Shown here: in pieces, positions 17,659-25,862 of the stretch | Numbering within the stretch: the stretch's first letter is position 1 | Layout: every line of letters begins with the position of its first letter | The notes under the pieces: generated by a model | What the model was told of the DNA's origin: nothing | Seen by the model: only the letters and a program-made list of their open reading frames with translations | Databases searched by the model: none | NCBI RefSeq assembly: GCF_003051005.1 | Contig: NZ_QAOW01000009.1 | Coordinates: 62,001 to 126,000, forward strand | Source: Rhodococcus sp. OK519 | GTDB taxonomy: Bacteria > Actinomycetota > Actinomycetes > Mycobacteriales > Mycobacteriaceae | Length of the DNA: 64,000 nt | Direction: 5' to 3' | Program-made: the position numbers and the translations under genes

Positions 17659-18211
17659 TATGAGGACAGCTGTGGCCGACGTCTTCTCCCGTCCGGACGA
17701 TGAATCTGCTGCTCGTCGTGGACGCCGTGGTGCCTCGCCAAGCCGGCCCGCTGCCACCTGTCTCGCCACGCTGGCGATGGCGTGGCTGTTCGGCAACGGC
17801 CCGCTCGAAGGTGAGACCCTGTGGACTTTCAGTCCACAACACGGCCACACGGTGTCCGACCTACTGTTGGTCGCAGCTGTTCTGTTCGCGGCACGCGCCT
17901 GGCGCCGGTCACACGGGGACCGGCGGCGACAGCTGGAAGTGATTGGAGCCCAGGCTCAGCCGAGGGCGGCTACCGCGCCGACGAGGGCCAGAATCGCGCC
18001 AAAGCCACCGATGAGAGTCCCCACGCCGGAGACGATCGGCTGGATCTTCTTGATGAGCGCGAGATCAGCTTCAGACGAACCCATGTTTATTCTCCCCGAC
18101 TGGCAATGGATGTCCGCCGGCGCGCGGCACGGCGAACCTCACCCGGTCCGATCGCCGGGCGACGAATGTGACAGTAATCCAAATTGTGTGATCTGTCTCA
18201 TCAATCCTTGA
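17659..18211 (+). CDS. Possible hypothetical membrane protein, overlapping a tiny gene on the other strand
   Basis: The open frame of 183 codons starts at ATG 17659 directly after the hairpin. Two hydrophobic stretches (ATCLATLAMAWLFG and VSDLLLVAAVLFAARAW) and a basic end (RRSHGDRRRQLEV) look protein-like over the first 95 codons. The remaining codons run antisense to the tiny gene at 17956-18084 and look like shadow sequence. No family is recognised and no ribosome site is clear. Either this frame or the tiny gene is likely to be wrong in the overlap. Confidence 0.3.
17956..18084 (-). CDS. Tiny hydrophobic protein, 42 aa, third Met-Gly-Ser gene
   Basis: The sequence is MGSSEADLALIKKIQP followed by a Gly/Ala/Val/Leu-rich segment ending GAVAALG. 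A GGGGAGAA ribosome site lies 4 nt before ATG 18084. It has no signal peptide. The composition and the MGS start match the two tiny genes on the other strand 400-700 bp away, so the three may form one small-protein locus. It could be a membrane-active peptide or a channel subunit. Assignment to a family would need alignment. Confidence 0.6.
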   Translation of the reverse strand: MGSSEADLALIKKIQPIVSGVGTLIGGFGAILALVGAVAALG

Positions 18212-18442
18212 ACTGTTTCGAGTTGAGCTCACCAACCGCCGGCCATCAGGCCTGCACGCCAGGGCAGATCCGACGCCACCCATTGCATCCGAACCTGGTC
18301 TCTGTCAGCGCGTTTCGATGGCAGCGCAGCGTGCGCACTGGAGTGCAGCCTCGACGCGGACAGCGGGTCGGGTGGGCTGGTTCGATAGTCAGCCCGACGA
18401 TCCTGATCTACCTGGTGCCCTTCCAGCTTCCGCTGGGCCCGC
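18085..18442. other. Gene-free stretch, 358 bp
   Basis: It should contain the promoter of the tiny minus-strand gene at 17956. No convincing reading frame, operator or hairpin was seen. Confidence 0.4.
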
Positions 18443-19630
18443 TCACTCGGCTTCCTTGATCCATCGCGTCGCGTAGATCGTGCTCGGGCCGAAGAACTCG
18501 TGGACGATGCCATCGACGGCGTTCAATCCGTCTTCACTGTTGGTCATGATCACGACACTGCGCCCCGTCTCGGGGTAGGCGATGAAGAAGGCCTTGTAGG
18601 GGCCGTTGTCGCCCCAGTGCCAGATGGCGTCCCCGAGCTCGTTGCTCTGCAGCCCGATCCCGAGTCCCCATTTGATGTGCTCGATCGATTCCTTGTCGCT
18701 CCCACCGTGATCGGCGCTGCCCGTGGCGGTGAACATCATGTCGCGGGTGGCCGGCGTGAGCCCGTCCCCGTCGAGGAGCGCGCCGCGCAGGAACCTGTTG
18801 TAATCGAGCGCCGTGGTCCGCAGGGTGTACGCGATGTTCGCCCGGGGGAAGTTGCGGACGGGCTTCGGGGTGCCGTCCGCGGTGTGGCCTACCGAAGTGA
18901 CCGCGCCGAAGGCCGGGTTGGTGACGAGGTCACTGCCCGTCATCCCGAATCGGTCGAAGACTCGCTCCCGGACGAGTTGTTGGAACGGCTTCCCAGTCAG
19001 CGACTCGACGGTCTTCTGCAGGTAGTAGAAGCCCTCGCCCGAATAGGACCACTGGGTTCCGGGCTCGAAAATGGTGCCCACCGGGGTGGTTTCGAACTCG
19101 GGGCTCGACGGCCCGGTGGCCCAGTTGGGCAGACCGGAGGTGTGCGTCAGCACCATTCTCCCGGTGATCCGCCCGGCTGCCGGATCTGCCGCGATCCGCG
19201 GATAGTCGAAGTAGTCGGACAGCGGCCGATCGAGGTCGAGCACACCCTCGTCCACCAGCTGGAGGACGACGTACGAGGCCACCACCTTCGTCAGTGAGGC
19301 CGCTTCGAAGACGGTGTCGGAGTCCACCGAGTCCCCCGTCGCAACGCTCGAGACACCGTAATTGAAAGCACGCTCGGTTCCGTTGTCCGCATAGACGACC
19401 TGCGCGCCGGGAATCCCCTGTTGGGCCAGGACAGCGTTGATGCGCTGCGCGACGGCCGCATACGAAGTGTCATCGGACGGCTCGCCGACAGAGCCGAGGG
19501 AGCCCAGCCAGCCAGGCGCACTCGACGTTGCCGCCAGGGCGGGTGTATCGAATGAGGTGGAGAGCACTATCGCACCTGAAAACGCCATGGCGAGAACAGG
19601 TACCAGAATCTTGCGTTGAACAGACTTCAC
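18443..19630 (-). CDS. Secreted serine hydrolase, beta-lactamase class C/DD-peptidase family
   Basis: 395 residues. The signal peptide ends in PALA (about residue 33). The catalytic SxxK motif is SLTK (Ser112, Lys115), the YxN-equivalent is YSGEG, and the HxG motif lies in HWGDNG near the C-terminus. Members hydrolyse peptidoglycan peptides, esters or beta-lactams; the substrate here is unknown. It is the length of the esterase/peptidase group rather than of dedicated AmpC enzymes. It is transcribed alone, convergent with nothing obvious. Confidence 0.92.
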   Translation of the reverse strand: MKSVQRKILVPVLAMAFSGAIVLSTSFDTPALAATSSAPGWLGSLGSVGEPSDDTSYAAVAQRINAVLAQQGIPGAQVVYADNGTERAFNYGVSSVATGDSVDSDTVFEAASLTKVVASYVVLQLVDEGVLDLDRPLSDYFDYPRIAADPAAGRITGRMVLTHTSGLPNWATGPSSPEFETTPVGTIFEPGTQWSYSGEGFYYLQKTVESLTGKPFQQLVRERVFDRFGMTGSDLVTNPAFGAVTSVGHTADGTPKPVRNFPRANIAYTLRTTALDYNRFLRGALLDGDGLTPATRDMMFTATGSADHGGSDKESIEHIKWGLGIGLQSNELGDAIWHWGDNGPYKAFFIAYPETGRSVVIMTNSEDGLNAVDGIVHEFFGPSTIYATRWIKEAE

Positions 19631-19975
19631 TGGACACCTCGGGGAGATCGGCCGACGGACACTGCGATGCTAGATCGCATGCCGACCACATCGGCCTCGC
19701 GTAACAGACCTCTTACCGCCGTCAACCAGATTGAAACAAACAGCCGACCAGGCGAATCAGATTGACGTCCAACGGATCCCGAGTGCTCCGCGTCACATCA
19801 TGCAGGATTCCTTCGCTTCCTCCGCCGTCGCCGGGCATCCCTACGCAGACAAAGAACGAACCCGGGACGGCGAAACGGTGGGTAGGTTCGGGTTCCATCG
19901 GTTCCCGCACCGGGTCCCTCGACTACCCGACGGACTCATCACGTCCACCGCTGTGCTCGACCTGCCCGATCCCTG
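19631..19975. other. Gene-free stretch, 345 bp
   Basis: Upstream region of the serine hydrolase. I see no reliable gene in it. Short frames here have irregular codon use. Confidence 0.4.
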
Positions 19976-20227
19976 GTGGGCCACGCGGCCGTCGACGTGG
20001 TCGATGTGACGCGACTGACGAGCCCGGTGTTCCACCTGACCGGGGCCGAGGATCCGGTCTCGACGGCGATACCGCAGGCCGCTAATCACGCGGTCAGCCC
20101 GGGGCCCGCCGCCCGCGGCCGGCTGCTGGGAGTGGGGCACAACTGGCCGGCGGACGGGGGTGGTTTCCGCGGCTACCTCACCGCGCGGCTGCGTTTCACC
20201 CTCACGGAGGACGCCGACGCAAATGCG
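19976..20227 (+). pseudogene. Probable C-terminal remnant of an alpha/beta-hydrolase-like gene
   Basis: In the frame starting at 19976 the translation contains LTSPVFHLTGAEDPV and later LGVGHNWPADGGGFRGYL. This is the spacing expected of the acid (TGxxDP) and histidine (GHN) segments near the end of an alpha/beta hydrolase. Third codon positions are GC-rich. No nucleophile elbow precedes it in any frame, so the front of the gene is missing or scrambled. The frame runs on past 20227 antisense to the small membrane gene. The assignment is weak. Confidence 0.33.
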
Positions 20228-20410
20228 TCAGATGACGACGAACGCAACAGCGACGGCGGCGGCGATGATCAGCGCGATCTGGGCCGCGAGGAGCAGCGAT
20301 CCGGTGACGACGGCTGCTGGTGTCGCAGCCGAAGCGGCCGCGCCGAGCACGATCGTGTGCACGGAGGTGGGTCGGGGCGGCGGACGGTGGTCGGGCTCGT
20401 GGTGGCGCAT
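20228..20410 (-). CDS. Small membrane protein, 60 aa, hypothetical
   Basis: A His/Pro-rich N-terminus (MRHHEPDHRPPPRPTS) is followed by a long hydrophobic stretch rich in Ala, Val and Ile to the C-terminus, enough for one or two helices. A GAGGAAGGAG ribosome site lies 4 nt upstream of ATG 20410. No family recognised. The gene is divergent from the PucR-type regulator. Confidence 0.6.
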   Translation of the reverse strand: MRHHEPDHRPPPRPTSVHTIVLGAAASAATPAAVVTGSLLLAAQIALIIAAAVAVAFVVI

Positions 20411-20618
20411 GAGGCTCCTTCCTCGGACGAGGCCTGTGCGATGGGCGTGGACCCAGCCTAGGAACCGCAGGCGCAGCGGCCTTGGCCTCGAAGAACGAAG
20501 TTCCGGCCGAGCGCCTGCCCCGTGAGCCGAATACGCGGCAAAATTTGTCTTGCCAGAACGACGACCGCGTCTCAGAGTTGGTTACGGGGGCCAAGAAGTG
20601 CCCGACCGGGAGGCGTCG

Positions 20619-21908
20619 ATGGCTTCCGAAACCGATGACGAGACCGTTCGACGCGCTGCGGACCTCGTCCTGCACATCGCGACGGCGCTACCCGCACGCG
20701 CGCCGGAACTGACGGCCGAATTGACGACCGCGCTGTCCGATGCCATCGCCGACGTGCGTGACGGACCGTTGATCGTCGACCTCATGCGTGCCACCGTCGA
20801 AGCCAATCTGGAGATGCTCGCGCACACCCTGCGCTACGACATCCCCGTCGACGAGGTCTCGACTCCGGCTGTGGCCAACGAGTACGCCCGGCGGCTCGCG
20901 CAGCGGGGCATCTCGTCGAACGCGTTGATGCGCGCCTACCGAATAGGCCAGCAGCACGTCGTGGAGTGGACTTTTGCCGAGATCGGACGCCTCGAGCCGG
21001 AGACCCGGGTGGCATTCGCCGCCGGCCGCCGTGTCATCGCAGTGACCCACGAATACGTCGACAGGATCTCCGAGGCGGCCGTCGAGCAGTACGAATCGGA
21101 GGTCGAACGCTGGACGACGGCCCGGAACACGGTCCGCACGGTCATCCTCGACGACCTGCTCGCCGGCAAACGACCGGACCTGCCCACCGCCGAGGCCGGC
21201 CTCCGGTACCGGCTGTGTCAGCATCACCTCGGCGTCGTTCTGTGGAGCGCCGAGGGTGGTCCGTCAGGCGCCGATCTCAGACAGCTCGAACGCGTCCTCG
21301 TGGCGATGAGCGAGGCGGCCGGCGGCGACGGAAGTCTCCTGTTCTTTGCACGAGACCAATTCACCGCGTGGGGCTGGATCGGATTGGGGCGCGACGCCAC
21401 GGCGCCGCCCGTCGCGGATCTCGCTGCCGCGGTCGAGCCGGTACCGAGCGGAACGTTCGCGGCAGTCGGCACGCCCGCCGCCGATCCGGAGGGCTTCCGC
21501 GTCACCCACCTCGAGGCCGCGAACGCGCAGCAGGTCGCGCTCGTGGCCCAGGACCGTGCCCGTGCACTGACCTCGTTCGCCGATCCCGAGGTGCGTGTCG
21601 CCGCGCTGTTGGCCTGCGATGTCGAGTCTGCTCGACGCCTCGTCGACAGGGCCCTCGGCCGGCTCGCCGCTGACACCGAACCCGCCCGCAGACTGCGCGA
21701 CACCTTGCTGAGCTTCCTCACTGCGAACCAGAGCTACACCGCGACATCCGAGCGCGTCCACCTTCACAAGAACACCGTCAAGTACCGCATCGGCAAGGCC
21801 ATCGACGAGCGCGGGCGACCACTCGACGACGAGCGTCTCGATCTCGAACTCGCCCTCATCGCCTGCAGATGGTTGGGGCGGGGCGTGCTCAGGTCACCCG
21901 AGAGCTGA
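20619..21908 (+). CDS. PucR/CdaR-family transcriptional regulator
   Basis: 429 residues. The C-terminal PucR-type helix-turn-helix is clear (RLRDTLLSFLTANQSYTATSERV, then HLHKNTVKYRIGKA, about residues 362-400, ending LELALIACRWLG). The middle holds a GGDEF-like sensor region as in CdaR proteins, and the N-terminus a helical RsbRD-like domain (MRAYRIGQQHVVEW). Such proteins usually activate catabolic genes in response to a small molecule. ATG 20619 was chosen because GGGAGG lies 6 nt upstream; longer frames exist. A small inverted repeat GGCAA-N8-TTGCC at 20537-20554 could be an autoregulatory site. No catabolic operon lies next to it. Confidence 0.92.
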   Translation: MASETDDETVRRAADLVLHIATALPARAPELTAELTTALSDAIADVRDGPLIVDLMRATVEANLEMLAHTLRYDIPVDEVSTPAVANEYARRLAQRGISSNALMRAYRIGQQHVVEWTFAEIGRLEPETRVAFAAGRRVIAVTHEYVDRISEAAVEQYESEVERWTTARNTVRTVILDDLLAGKRPDLPTAEAGLRYRLCQHHLGVVLWSAEGGPSGADLRQLERVLVAMSEAAGGDGSLLFFARDQFTAWGWIGLGRDATAPPVADLAAAVEPVPSGTFAAVGTPAADPEGFRVTHLEAANAQQVALVAQDRARALTSFADPEVRVAALLACDVESARRLVDRALGRLAADTEPARRLRDTLLSFLTANQSYTATSERVHLHKNTVKYRIGKAIDERGRPLDDERLDLELALIACRWLGRGVLRSPES

Positions 21909-21990
21909 CCCATCACGGGCCGGCCTCGCGTCCACACGTTCGCGGCCGAGCGTGCACGCGCACGCTCGGCCGCTTCCCATCGGACTGGCA

Positions 21991-22791
21991 CTACCCCGCG
22001 GTCCGACGAGCGGCCCGCACCGGGAGCAGCGGCCGCCACGGCCAGTGCCGTCCGAGGCTGCCCCGCGCACGCAGGAAGCCGAGGCCGAGCACCAGTCCGA
22101 AGATGAGGTGCCCGATCAGCGACAGCGTGACCGTCCTCGCCGTCAGCGGGAACATGTCCTGCTGGCCACTGGGCGAGAGCGCGACGGTCGCGATCAGTCC
22201 GGCCCACACGGGAACCACCGCACCGGTGACGAACGCCAGGAGAACGGTCCTGCGTGACCGATGCTGGAGACCGAACGCCAAGGCGATGAGGAAGAAGGCA
22301 ACGCCGATTCCCCCGCCGTCACCGAAGTAGCGCCACACGTAGCCGACGATCGCACCGGTCTGGGCATCAGATCCCGAGTGGAGCCACGTGCCCATCTTCG
22401 GAATGAAGTCGTCCCACAGGCCGAGCAGATACACGGTGTCGAGACGGAAGACGTCGTAGACCAGGCACGCGAACATCCCCCAGCCCAGCCCGTGTCCGAC
22501 GATGCGGTCGATCGGGTGCGGAGCGATCACGCACAGAACGACCAGTCCCGCCGCGAGGGGGATGATGACCAGTGCACCGGTGGCGGTCATCGGCACGACG
22601 CCGAATACCTGTGCGGAGATCGCAAGGAGCGGCAGGGCCGCAAGCAGCAGGTACATCCCGATCCGGGCAAAGGTCCAGTGGTGGCGGACCGCCTTCTCGC
22701 CGACGCGCGGCGTGGCACCGGACGGTTCGTTTTCGCTTACGTCGGCAACGGTGTCGGTGGCGGGGATTGTGGTACCGAGAATTCGTGGCAT
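21991..22791 (-). CDS. Conserved hypothetical multi-pass membrane protein
   Basis: 266 residues with about six membrane segments: GMYLLLAALPLLAISAQVFG, GALVIIPLAAGLVVLCVI, MFACLVYDVFRL, IGVAFFLIALAFGL, VLLAFVTGAVVPVWAGLIATVAL and IGHLIFGLVLGLGFL. The N-terminal 40 residues are polar. I do not recognise the family. It is transcribed alone and ends convergently with the PucR regulator. Confidence 0.8.
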   Translation of the reverse strand: MPRILGTTIPATDTVADVSENEPSGATPRVGEKAVRHHWTFARIGMYLLLAALPLLAISAQVFGVVPMTATGALVIIPLAAGLVVLCVIAPHPIDRIVGHGLGWGMFACLVYDVFRLDTVYLLGLWDDFIPKMGTWLHSGSDAQTGAIVGYVWRYFGDGGGIGVAFFLIALAFGLQHRSRRTVLLAFVTGAVVPVWAGLIATVALSPSGQQDMFPLTARTVTLSLIGHLIFGLVLGLGFLRARGSLGRHWPWRPLLPVRAARRTAG

Positions 22792-22821
22792 GAAGGTGGT
22801 CCCTTCGGTCGCGGAGCCTCT

Positions 22822-22838
22822 CTCGACGAGTCGTCGAG
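22822..22838. promoter_or_regulatory. Palindrome upstream of the membrane-protein gene
   Basis: CTCGACGA and TCGTCGAG are separated by one base, 31 bp upstream of the start at 22791. Possible operator; the regulator is unknown. Confidence 0.35.
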
Positions 22839-22968
22839 TTCCGAGATCCAGCCTCCGTGACGAGCCCTACCTGCAGATAGTCCCCCGAGGGGTGGTGATA
22901 GCCCCCCTCGTCCGCCGCCGACTTCGGGCGGCCTTCGGACCATCACCGACCTCCCCCACGACCGAGAG

Positions 22969-24264
22969 CTAGCGGAGTGAACCCAGGCTGCCCGTACCGT
23001 TCCCCGCACCGTCCGAGGGGCCGGACGGAACTCCCCCGCACGCCAGGGTGGCGGACGGATCGGCTGTGGTGCGCACGGAGATCCGGGGCCCCGTCGCGCA
23101 CGACGCCGCCGGGCCGTTGAGCTCAGCGAGAACATCGGCTATCCGCATCCCCAGCCCCATGGCCTCGTCAGGCGGCACCGCGCCGCAGCTGGGCGCACTC
23201 GCGGTGCTCGACCCGCTCGTAATCCCCACGGCCACAGTGCCACTGACGATCGCACCACCACTGTCGCCACCGAGCGTGCAGGCGCTGTGGGTGAAGCCGC
23301 GAACCGTCCACAGTTCGCCACCCGACCCCGACATATCGAGGGTCTCGTCAGTGTCGAGAACGACGCCGCACGTGTAGTGAGATGTCTGGCCGGACTTGCA
23401 GACCGGCGCTCCGGCAACGGGATTCCCGGTACCGGTCAGCCTCAGGACGCTGCCGTCCCTACCGCGGACTGCGGGTTGCCCGAGGGTGCCGACGGCGGCG
23501 TCCGGCGTCAGCGCGATCACCGAGTAGTCGAGTCCGCCTCCGGTGTCTCCGATACCGGACGTCGCGAAGCTGCCGACCCTGCTACTGGTACGCAGGTCCG
23601 CCGGCTCGGGTTCGTATACCTGGGCAGCGGTGGCAGTTCCGGTGGCGGCGGGGTTGGGGTCACAGTGCCCGGCGCTGAGCGCCAACGGCTGACCGGTCGC
23701 ATCCGATGCAGTGAATCCGAACGAGCAGACGAGGTACCTCTCGGCCTCATCGATCGGGACGGTGGTGGTGATGTAGCCGTCGCCACCGATCGCGGCGCCG
23801 GCGGAGACCATCGCCGACGCTGCTTGGAAGTGGACGTCCGGTGGCGTCGCACGGGCCTGAGCGCCCTCCCGGAAAGATGCTCCGAACGGCGTGAACTCGG
23901 CCCGGAATCCGGCGCCCGTAACCGTCGCGGCGAGTTCGGGCCGGGTGACCGCGACGGTGGGCGTGCCGTCGGCGTCGAGCCAGGCGCCCGCGTACCCGGA
24001 CGGGTCCGACCGGCGAAGCGCCTCTGCGAAACCATCGACCTCGTGCGCGGACGCCGCGCGATCCAGGTACTCCCCCGGCGACATGTCCAGGTCGCGGCGC
24101 AGCGCCGACACGAGGTCAGCGGGCAGTTCGTCCGCCGACGACTGGCCCCGGCTCGGCACGGTCGGCCCGCCGGGCGCGCCGGCGGAGATGCCGGTCATCT
24201 GCAGTGACAACGCCAGTGTCGTCGCGCCGACAATCGCGGCGCAACGCACGAACCTCTTTGCCAT
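22969..24264 (-). CDS. Secreted S1-family serine protease with pro-region
   Basis: 431 residues. The signal peptide is about 30 residues. A pro-region of the alpha-lytic type follows (ELPADLVSALRRDLDMSPGEYLDRA, to about residue 150). The catalytic domain has ALSAGHC (His200), an Asp in GGLDYSVIAL and the nucleophile in LGGDSGGAIV. Cysteines pair around the His and Ser segments as in chymotrypsin-like enzymes. It is probably exported and self-cleaved. ATG 24264 has a GAAGGG ribosome site. A long in-frame extension upstream is not used, because the signal peptide fixes the start. The C-terminal tail is Ser/Gly-rich. Confidence 0.92.
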   Translation of the reverse strand: MAKRFVRCAAIVGATTLALSLQMTGISAGAPGGPTVPSRGQSSADELPADLVSALRRDLDMSPGEYLDRAASAHEVDGFAEALRRSDPSGYAGAWLDADGTPTVAVTRPELAATVTGAGFRAEFTPFGASFREGAQARATPPDVHFQAASAMVSAGAAIGGDGYITTTVPIDEAERYLVCSFGFTASDATGQPLALSAGHCDPNPAATGTATAAQVYEPEPADLRTSSRVGSFATSGIGDTGGGLDYSVIALTPDAAVGTLGQPAVRGRDGSVLRLTGTGNPVAGAPVCKSGQTSHYTCGVVLDTDETLDMSGSGGELWTVRGFTHSACTLGGDSGGAIVSGTVAVGITSGSSTASAPSCGAVPPDEAMGLGMRIADVLAELNGPAASCATGPRISVRTTADPSATLACGGVPSGPSDGAGNGTGSLGSLR

Positions 24265-24398
24265 ATCGACCCTTCGGTGGATGCCGTCGACGACCGTCAA
24301 TCGGGTGAGCGCACCCGTCGGAGTTCGACGACCTACAGCGCCGAGGCGCAGGGCAAAGATACGGCACGACGGCGCGCGTGTAGGGCAGTTCGCCCGAG

Positions 24399-24968
24399 TC
24401 AGGTCCGTGACCGATGCAGCAGGTCCGCGACCATTCGCCGCCCCAAGTGGATCGGGTCCTCCGAGTGGCAGAACTTGGATCCGGCCAGGGCGCCGTCGTA
24501 GATCAGCTGAATCTGGGCCGCGACGGTCTCCGGATCTGGAACCTCGCCCGCGGCGAGGTTCTCCACGATCCGGTCGAACACCCACTGCCGGTGAGCCCGC
24601 ACCGGGGCGAGCATCGGCATCTCGTCGCCGGGGAACTCGGTGGCGGCGTTCAGGTACTGGCAACCGCGAAAGTTGCGCACCGGAGCAGACGCCGCGGCGA
24701 GGTCGAAGAAGCCCAGGACGCGATCGAGCGGCTCCGCCACATCCGAGACGGCACCCTCCCAGCGGTTGCGGTCGCGCACGTCGAGGGCGTCCAGGTACGC
24801 CTGCACGAGCCCGTCCTTGGACCCGAACGCCGAATACAGACTGGCCTTCGCAACGCCTGACTCCGCGAGGATGCGATCGATCCCGACGGCGCGGATCCCA
24901 TTGACGGCGAACAGTTCCATCGCGGTCGCGAGCAGTCGCTCCGCGGGCGATACCGGATTGTTCGACAT
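24399..24968 (-). CDS. TetR-family repressor of the adjacent DUF4242/ABC-transporter operon
   Basis: 189 residues. The N-terminal helix-turn-helix is typical (AERLLATAMELFAVNGIRAVGIDRI, then GVAKASLYSAFGSKDGLVQAYL). The C-terminal ligand domain has GCQYLNAATEFPG, as in TetR_C members of the YjdC/LfrR-like group. It is divergent from the operon at 25077-29612, and a perfect TetR-type palindrome lies between them at 25039-25060. The ligand is unknown; a sulfur-containing substrate of the transporter is one option (inference). Confidence 0.93.
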   Translation of the reverse strand: MSNNPVSPAERLLATAMELFAVNGIRAVGIDRILAESGVAKASLYSAFGSKDGLVQAYLDALDVRDRNRWEGAVSDVAEPLDRVLGFFDLAAASAPVRNFRGCQYLNAATEFPGDEMPMLAPVRAHRQWVFDRIVENLAAGEVPDPETVAAQIQLIYDGALAGSKFCHSEDPIHLGRRMVADLLHRSRT

Positions 24969-25038
24969 CTGTTTCCGCAGTTGCAGGGATGGAGGCACCC
25001 GAACAGCGTAGCGACCTGCCCCGCAGCACACCGCGTCA

Positions 25039-25060
25039 GTAGACAGACAGGTCTGTCTAC
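25039..25060. promoter_or_regulatory. TetR operator palindrome
   Basis: Arms GTAGACAGAC and GTCTGTCTAC separated by AG, a perfect 10-bp inverted repeat. It overlaps the expected -35 region of the rightward promoter, whose likely -10 is TAGACT at 25064-25069. It lies 71 bp upstream of the tetR start, so it can control both directions. Confidence 0.82.
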
Positions 25061-25076
25061 GCCTAGACTGCTGGCC

Positions 25077-25163
25077 GTGACCCGCAGCTTCCTGACCCGC
25101 CGCCTGCACCTTGATCTGGTGCGGGTCGCCGGCGCTGCGTGTCGTCGTCCCATGATGCGCTGA
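25077..25163 (+). CDS. Leader peptide, 28 aa, of the actinobacterial LTRRxHxDLxR type; probably leaderless
   Basis: GTG 25077 lies 8 bases past the probable -10 (TAGACT, 25064-25069), so the transcript would start at or next to the start codon. The peptide VTRSFLTRRLHLDLVRVAG ends AACRRPMMR. It matches by eye the short actinobacterial peptides with LTRR-H-DLxRV followed by Cys residues that precede cysteine, sulfate and sulfonate genes. In mycobacteria, leaderless Cys-containing peptides act as cysteine-responsive attenuators. Here only one Cys is present instead of a Cys pair. It lies 152 bp upstream of the DUF4242 gene and argues that the operon answers to sulfur status. Confidence 0.65.
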   Translation: MTRSFLTRRLHLDLVRVAGAACRRPMMR

Positions 25164-25315
25164 TCTCAGCAGCCCCCGGACCCGCCTGTCGGCCAGAGAT
25201 GTTCGCACACCTCTCTGCGCTCGACACCTCTTCCACACCTTGTTCCGCCGTCGCTCGAACTGCTCGGGCGCGGGGTACTCGGCGGTGTCCACAACCACTT
25301 CCGAAAGGTTCCGTC

Positions 25316-25855
25316 ATGTCCTCGAAGGCCCTGTACCTGTACGAGATCGCCCCCAGCGCCGAGCGCCGGGACCAGATCGAGCAGATCATCAAGGAGTTCG
25401 ACGCGTCCACCGCCGCCGCCGGCGGCGAACTGATCGAGACCCAGGTGACGAAGGGCGGCGAGCGCATCTTCGCGATCACCGAGTTCGACGGCTGCGCGGC
25501 ACCGCTGCTCGACGCCGGCGCTCTGCAGGCAGCGGAACTCGATGGCCCACACGTAGTTCGGATCGTCGGCGCGGACATCGAGGACATCAAGGCCGCACGG
25601 CCCGACGCCGGATACCTGGTCGAGTGGGACATCCCCGCCGAGATCGACATGGAGACGTACCTGACCCGCAAGAAGGAGAAGTCGCCGCTCTACGCGAACA
25701 TCCCCGAGGTCAGCTTCCTGCGCACCTACGTCCGCGAGGACACAGCCAAGTGCCTGTGCTTCTACGACGCCCCCGACGAGGACGCCGTCCGGCGCGCCCG
25801 CGAGGTCGTGAGCACCCCCGTCAGCCGCCTGCACGAGCTCGACACCGAACGGTAG
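25316..25855 (+). CDS. DUF4242 domain-containing protein, first gene of transport operon
   Basis: 179 residues. The C-terminal 75 residues (YLVEWDIPAEIDMETYLTRK to ETVSTPVSRLHEL-like end) show the DUF4242 pattern, including FLRTYVREDTAKCLCFYDAPDED. The N-terminal half (ALYLYEIAPSAERRDQIEQI) may be a diverged second copy of the same ferredoxin-like fold, since single-domain members are about half this length. Some DUF4242 proteins bind nickel; no catalytic role is established. ATG 25316 follows GAAAGG. The downstream genes encode a flavoprotein and an ABC importer, so a role in handling the imported compound is likely. Confidence 0.85.
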   Translation: MSSKALYLYEIAPSAERRDQIEQIIKEFDASTAAAGGELIETQVTKGGERIFAITEFDGCAAPLLDAGALQAAELDGPHVVRIVGADIEDIKAARPDAGYLVEWDIPAEIDMETYLTRKKEKSPLYANIPEVSFLRTYVREDTAKCLCFYDAPDEDAVRRAREVVSTPVSRLHELDTER

Positions 25856-25862
25856 ATCACTC

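Noticed and set aside
22969-25029. Extended form of the S1 protease with an extra 255 N-terminal codons
   Set aside because: The signal peptide and ribosome site place the start at 24264; the extension is antisense to nothing useful and covers the tetR gene in another frame.
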